A DNA stretch of 64,000 nucleotides from the NCBI GenBank assembly GCA_022702705.1, contig CM040430.1, positions 79,177,239-79,241,238 of the forward strand, written 5' to 3'. The position numbers and the translations under genes were made by a program. Shown piece by piece: positions 59,523 to 64,000 of the stretch (positions are counted from its first letter, which is position 1; each line of letters begins with the position of its first letter). The notes under the pieces were generated by a model that ran no database searches, had not been told where the DNA came from, and was given only the letters and a program-made list of their open reading frames with translations. This DNA comes from Papilionanthe hookeriana x Papilionanthe teres (Eukaryota; Streptophyta; Magnoliopsida; Asparagales; Orchidaceae).

Positions 59523-60475
59523 TCATTCATGGACTTTGAATGTGAGCTTTGCTTTTGTTGTGGAACTCATAATACTTTCATAAAATATGTTTCCCAATAA
59601 GTTTTAACAATTCAATTGGCCAGATCAAAAAGTAAATGAAGTTCGACGTCAAAAGGTCATCACAAATTCTCTATAATACATAGATACATCATTTCCATAT
59701 CACAACATCAACACATCACATGAAAATGAGAAAGACAAAGAAATCTACTCAAGACTCATGAGGAAAAGATGACAAAACATGGATTTTATATATAAAAACA
59801 ACGTCTTATAAACAGAGTAAAGTAAAGATAACTTATGTCTAACTCTTCCCTAAGAGAACCTCAAGGAATTCGTTTGACTTCTCTTCTTTCTTCACAACAA
59901 CACACAATTCTCTCTTTAGATATGTAAGTAAGAAGAAATCTCTAACTTTCCCTCTCCTCTCACACTCCTTAGAAGAGAAAATATATAACCTAATTTCCTA
60001 CACAAAATGAAAAGAAACTCTCTCTAAACTCTATACTCTTCTCTTCTCTTCTCCCCCTCTCTAAAATTGGCTCCAAAAGTGTTTAAATTCTATCAAAACT
60101 GAATTCCCAAGAGTTCCCTAAAGAAACCCTTCAAAATTCAGCCATATGTATTGAATCTAGTTTAAAATAGGGATATGACGCGGTCTAGCGCTGGACAGGG
60201 TGCCATTCGGCGCAATATTCCAGCAAAACAGTCTCAACTCTCTATAAAATAGTGCGGTCCAGCGCTTGTAACAGCGACGTTCGACGCTAGTTCAATAAAA
60301 TGCACTTTTATCCATTTTTGCTCCAAATTTTCTCCTTTTCACTTCCTTTTGTTCCAAAAGCCTAAAATCATTGTACATGCTTGAAATCATGGAAAATACC
60401 TTCCTTTAAAGTGCAATATCATCAAAAATAAGTATAAAATGGATAGTAAAAAGCTATCAAATTTTCAGTAGATCA
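59523..60475 (-). mobile_element. E4 5' LTR, U3 side
   Basis: Completes the 5' LTR. Minus-strand start TGATCTACTG at 60475. U3 box at 60175-60292. Confidence 0.92.
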
Positions 60476-60480
60476 ATTAG
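60476..60480. repeat. Target-site duplication of E4, right
   Basis: ATTAG, as at 32989-32993. Confidence 0.9.
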
Positions 60481-60951
60481 CCAATGTTTTTTATAGCACT
60501 CGGAAGAGGGTAAAGATTAGGTATGCTTCTATTTGGCACAATATAAGAATTTTACTAATCTTTATCATTCACTCACCATAACATCATTTTAAGGGGGAGG
60601 ATACTTGTCGAAATTTGAACATTTCAATACAAAACTTATTCTAGTGGTAGTTAACTTTAATTTGAAGTTTAGAAAGTACTTTAGTGATCTTAAAATCTCT
60701 AGCATCGTTAAACTTTAGCAACTTTAGTATTTACTTTAAGTGCATTGCAATTTGAATATTGGATTTTTATGGTACGCTTTATAGTTTGCTTCCTCCTTGT
60801 GGGATTAATAACCAGGACTTCACTAGAGACCTATATTACTTGAGCGATACATATACTTGCGTTTAGATTGGCTGCTTTATTACTAGAATGATTATATTTT
60901 GTTGCTGAATTGAAAATACTTATAAATACTTATTTAAGATAGCAAAGGTTA
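60481..60951 (+). mobile_element. E5 5' LTR, second part
   Basis: Continues 32993: GGCACAAT-type sequence, then the U5 block (TGTGGGATTAATAACCAGGA at about 60800), ending GCAAAGGTTA before the PBS. The last bases are TA instead of CA, probably a mutation. Confidence 0.85.
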
Positions 60952-60957
60952 AGTTTT

Positions 60958-60974
60958 TGGCGCCGTTGACGGGG
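60958..60974 (+). other. E5 primer-binding site
   Basis: TGGCGCCGTTGACGGGG, one mismatch to the tRNA-Asp complement, 6 nt after the LTR end. Confidence 0.88.
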
Positions 60975-61066
60975 AGGCAATATTAAATTTAGTAGTAATT
61001 GAAAACCTTTGTTTCACATTTGTATTTGTACGTGCTTACTTTTAAGTGTGCTTATTGTAATTGTGT

Positions 61067-61138
61067 ATGCGTAGTATTGGATATGAAGGTTTAGCACCTT
61101 ACGATTCGAAGTTAGATTGCACTGTTAGAAAATTTTGA
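61067..61138 (+). CDS. Short leader ORF of E5 (23 codons)
   Basis: ATG 61067 to TGA 61136-61138, motif GLAPYDSKLDCTVRKF. Homologous in place and pattern to 44700-44771 and 5319-5423. Confidence 0.5.
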   Translation: MRSIGYEGLAPYDSKLDCTVRKF

Positions 61139-61171
61139 AAACAGCAAAAAGAATCAAAAAATTTGAACAAA

Positions 61172-62960
61172 ATGGCGAACAATTTAGATAATGAAAGAAA
61201 TGAAAATGAACATCAACCTAGACCTTTAAGAGATTATGCTAACTCTACAGAAGATGATTCACTTAACTATTCAAAATACTGATGTTGCTGCTAATTCATT
61301 TGAGCTTAACCCTGCTATTATCTAAATGATAAAAAATATTCAATTTGGTGGAACAAAAAATGAAGATCCTAACTTACATCTTACTAGTTTTCTAGAATTG
61401 TGAGCTACATTTAATTATGACGGAGTGTCAGACGACTTTGTCAGGCTTAGACTTTTTCCTTTTTCATTAAAGAATAAAGCTAAGGCATAGTTAAATTCGT
61501 TATCACCTGGATCTATCAGAACTTGGGGAGACCTATCATAATATTTTTTATCAAAATATTTCCCTCCATCAAAAACTGCTAAGCTTAGAAATGATATTAC
61601 ATCTTTCTGTCTATTTGAAGGGGAATCAATATATTAAGCTTGAGAATGATTTAAAGATCTCATTAGGAATTGTCCACATCATGCTTTACTAGTCCGTTTA
61701 ATAATTCAAAAATTTTATAGTGGATTAGTGGGATCTCTTAGATCAATTATTGACACTGTTGTTGGTGGATTGTTAATGTCAAAACCTTTTAATGAGACAT
61801 ATTATTTAATTGAAAAGATGGCTAATAATAATTTTCAATGGCCCTCTGAATGAGTAAATCCGAAAAGAGTAGCTAGTATTCATGATTCTGATGTAATATG
61901 TTGGCTTCTCAGATTGCTTCAATTTCAAAGAAAATTGATTAATTTAGAATGAATTATTCTCAAATCCCTGTGGTCTCAGAGGAAATTTCATTGGGACAAG
62001 TATTAGATTCTAAATCATCTTATGATACTTTGAATGCTATAAATAATAGACCCAACAATCCTTATTCTAATTATTATAATCCCAGTTAGCAAAACTACCC
62101 AAAGTTAAACTGGAATAATAACACTACTGCTGTTAATCCGCAGTTGGGGAACAATTCTGTGAACCCATTGAGAAATTTGAATAACCAGAGAGACATTAAT
62201 TATAAACCTTACTATCCTCCAGGTTTCAATATTAACCTGCAATTTAAGGAAAAGAAGTTGTCTATAGAAGAATTGATATTAAACATGGGTAATAAATTAC
62301 AAAGTCAAGGGAACCAATTACAAAGTCAAGATAACCAATTACAAAGTCAGGGAGATGCTACTAAAAATATTGAAAATCACATAGGATATATTGATACTAC
62401 ATTTAGTAATGGACCTTCAGGAACTTTCCCAAGTAATGTTGAAATCAACCCAAAAGATCAAAATAAAAAAAATAAAGCAATACAGTTAAGAAGTGGAAAA
62501 GAATTAGAATCAAGAGTGCAAAAAGATGTTGAAGTTGAAAAAGAGAAGGTGGAAACTGATTAAGGACATGATAATATATATTAAGATTTAGAATATCAGC
62601 TTAAACCAATGAAAATTACAGTAGAAAGACCACCACCTCCATTTCCTTAACAATTGAAGCAACAAAAGAGATATAAACAATTCTCAAAGTTCCAAGAAAT
62701 ACTTAAAAAATTAACAGTAAATATTCCCTTCATTGAAGCCATAAAACAAATGCCTAATTATGTGAAGTTTATGAAGGATATACTAAAAAAGAAAATAAAG
62801 TTTACAGATAATGAGACTGTTGCACTCAGAGAAGAATGTAGCACAATTATTCAGAAAAAGCTTCTTGAAAAACTGAAAGATCCTGGTAGCTTCACTGTAC
62901 CTTGTGTTATTGGAGATTTTTTTTTTGGAAGAGCCTTATGTGATCAGCGAGTCAGTATTA
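61172..62960 (+). pseudogene. gag: E5 gag and start of protease, decayed
   Basis: ATG 61172 (MANNLDNERNENEHQPRPLR), then a frameshift and many stops. The readable gag is scattered over 61300-62100. Open linker 62144-62563 contains a threefold Gln repeat (QSQGNQLQSQDNQLQSQG). 62654-62960 is the pre-protease block (KQFSKFQEILKKLTVNIPF) and the active-site region, reading CDQRVS where the family has CDLGAS. The sequence is cut exactly after ...GTCAGTATTA by the inserted DNA element. TAA occurs at the same Gln codon (IIQM) as in E1. Confidence 0.85.
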
Positions 62961-63216
62961 GGGTCAGTTTGGCGCAGCTGCAGTTTCTCAGCTTTTTAGG
63001 TGCAGCTGCACTGCCCCAGAAAGCTACTGTAGGGAAGCTGCTGCTGGGAAGCTGGTTGTATGTTCGTTGCAACTGTGTGAAAAAAGATGTGGGGCAACTG
63101 TTTCTGAAAAAATGATCATTCTGCTCCTGTCCAGTAAACTTATTTGTAACAGAACAACAGAACCCATATATTTTAGATTTAAGAAGCTGAATTTCATTTC
63201 AAAACACAACTCAAGT

Positions 63217-63460
63217 TTATATACACCACTCACTGAACAGTGACGAGGATTTCTCCTCACCTTCATCTTCCACCTTCATCAATGGCAGAACAGATGGAGC
63301 CATCATATCAACAGTACTAACAATGAAACTCTTCTCTTCATTCAAACCTTCAACCTTCACAACAGAATGAATTGCTTCATTCCTTGCACTAGGGTCTACC
63401 AAGCTTGTGTTAATCTCTTCCACTTCTACCACATTTGGATTTCCAAATTAGCTTCATAAG
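63217..63460 (-). pseudogene. Gene-like fragment, minus strand, unknown
   Basis: Open reading on the minus strand, MVEVEEINTSLVDPSARNEA and onward, acidic, with possible splice sites (GAAG|GTGAGG near 63258). The base composition is unlike the retroelements. I do not recognise the protein. It may be an exon captured by the DNA transposon, together with 63715-64000. Confidence 0.35.
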
Positions 63461-63714
63461 AGATGGAAACCAAGCAATGCTAAGCAAACTATATAAATAA
63501 AAATTTGAAAAAAAAACACACACACACACACAATCTTTTTCCCTAGGAAGAACACAAGCTTGCGAAACTTCAATTTTGAAAAATAAAAAGAACAAAAATC
63601 AAATCAAAAGCACCAGAAATTTCAAGATCCGTGACAAAGTTGAAGCTACCATTCACAATAGGAAAAGCTTAAGGACTCGACAAGATGAATTAAGAAAAAA
63701 AAAACATATTTACC

Positions 63715-64000
63715 TGCAAAGCTGGCAATGAAGGTGCAAGCAGACAACATCACTAGAGTACTCATCTGTTCCCACACATCCAAACGACCAAAGTGATCTA
63801 ACTCACCTTTCTCCTTTTCCTCCCCTACCCCGACATCCTCCATTCCTGGGCCCCCTGTGACAGTTAGGGCAGAGGAAGCTGAGGCGGTATTGAATGGAGG
63901 GTGCACCGAAGTAAAAATCTGGAGGATAACGGTCCACGGGGTCTCACCCATAGCTGGTTTTTCACTCAGATTCGTAGCTGCCGCGAGTGAAAAGTGATAT
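63715..64000 (-). pseudogene. Exon-like open frame, minus strand, possible membrane protein fragment
   Basis: Open from the window end through AAATNLSEKPAMGETPWTVI, a Ser/Gly-rich and acidic middle (GVGEEKEKGELDHFGRLDVW) and a hydrophobic segment (STLVMLSACTFIASFAG). A good donor GCAG|GTAAAT follows at about 63714, so it looks like a real exon. The reading frame enters from beyond 64000. I do not recognise the family. Host gene or captured fragment cannot be decided here. Confidence 0.4.

Larger units (their letters stand above)
32994..60475 (-). mobile_element. E4: full-length Athila-type element, minus strand
   Basis: Both LTRs present: 3' LTR 32994-34624 and 5' LTR 51463-52155 plus 59523-60475, the latter interrupted by copy C. 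Perfect 5-bp target duplication ATTAG. PBS complement CCCCGGCAACGGCGCCA at 51440-51456. Order on the minus strand: 5' LTR, leader, tandem gag array, gag-PR-RT-RNaseH-INT (44666 to 39494), first ORF3-like gene, second ORF3, 3'UTR, PPT, 3' LTR. 27.5 kb in total; without copy C and the extra array units it would be about 13.6 kb. Coding regions carry few stops relative to E2, and it is the best-preserved element here. Confidence 0.93.
62958..64000. mobile_element. Left end of a PIF/Harbinger-like DNA transposon (partial)
   Basis: The protease codons break at TTA|GGGTCAGTTTGGC. The sister elements read AGTATTAATCTCATG with no break, so TTA is the likely target duplication. GGG-starting ends with a TTA duplication suit PIF/Harbinger or Tourist elements. 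Subterminal GCAGCTGCA-type repeats follow (62975-63050). The other end is outside the window. Alternative: E5 was truncated here and joined to host DNA. Confidence 0.5.

Overview
The window is AT-rich nuclear DNA of a flowering plant, probably a eudicot; the species cannot be fixed from sequence. It is almost wholly nested LTR retrotransposons. No intact host gene, tRNA, rRNA or CRISPR array is visible. The coding remains belong to the Athila lineage of Ty3/Gypsy. Evidence is the Athila-type gag, a gag-PR-RT-RNaseH-INT order, an extra ORF3 (putative plant transposon protein domain) after pol, and a primer-binding site matching the 3' end of plant tRNA-Asp.

Layout, using my own labels. E1 (+ strand, window start to 24088) has a 5' LTR tail at 3921-5211, gag-pol at 5420-10533, a small post-pol ORF, ORF3 at 19800-20949 and a 3' LTR at 22241-24088. 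E2 (- strand, 24089-28945) is a decayed pol plus post-pol ORF into which E1 inserted; the rest of E2 lies left of the window. E3 (- strand, 28946-31655) is the 3' end of another element whose LTR is fused directly to E2 protease by a deletion. E5 (+ strand, starting 31656) inserted in E3 ORF3. E4 (- strand, 32994-60475, perfect ATTAG target duplication) inserted in the 5' LTR of E5. E5 resumes at 60481 with the rest of its LTR, leader and gag, and is broken at 62961 by what looks like one end of a PIF/Harbinger-type DNA transposon carrying gene-like sequence to the window end.

Three copies (A 1-3920 partial, B 11355-18804, C 52156-59517 reversed) of a ~7.4 kb coding-free element sit inside the Athila elements. 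B and C have TG...CA ends and 5-bp target duplications (perfect for C, one mismatch for B). They behave like very large solo LTRs or an unclassified non-autonomous element. The deepest nest is E3 > E5 > E4 > copy C.

The most unusual structures are: (1) a tandem array inside E4 in which a ~1.74 kb segment (LTR R/U5 fragment + PBS + leader + gag) is repeated; (2) the 7.4 kb coding-free element; (3) GC-rich, partly palindromic boxes (GGCGCC-type) shared between the LTR U3 and the spacers before each post-pol ORF, with a possible ~195-nt 5'UTR intron just before ORF3; (4) a conserved short leader ORF between PBS and gag; (5) a second polypurine tract and a conserved block in the 3' UTR. All element coding regions are broken by stops and frameshifts, many of them CAA/CAG to TAA/TAG changes, as expected for old methylated copies.
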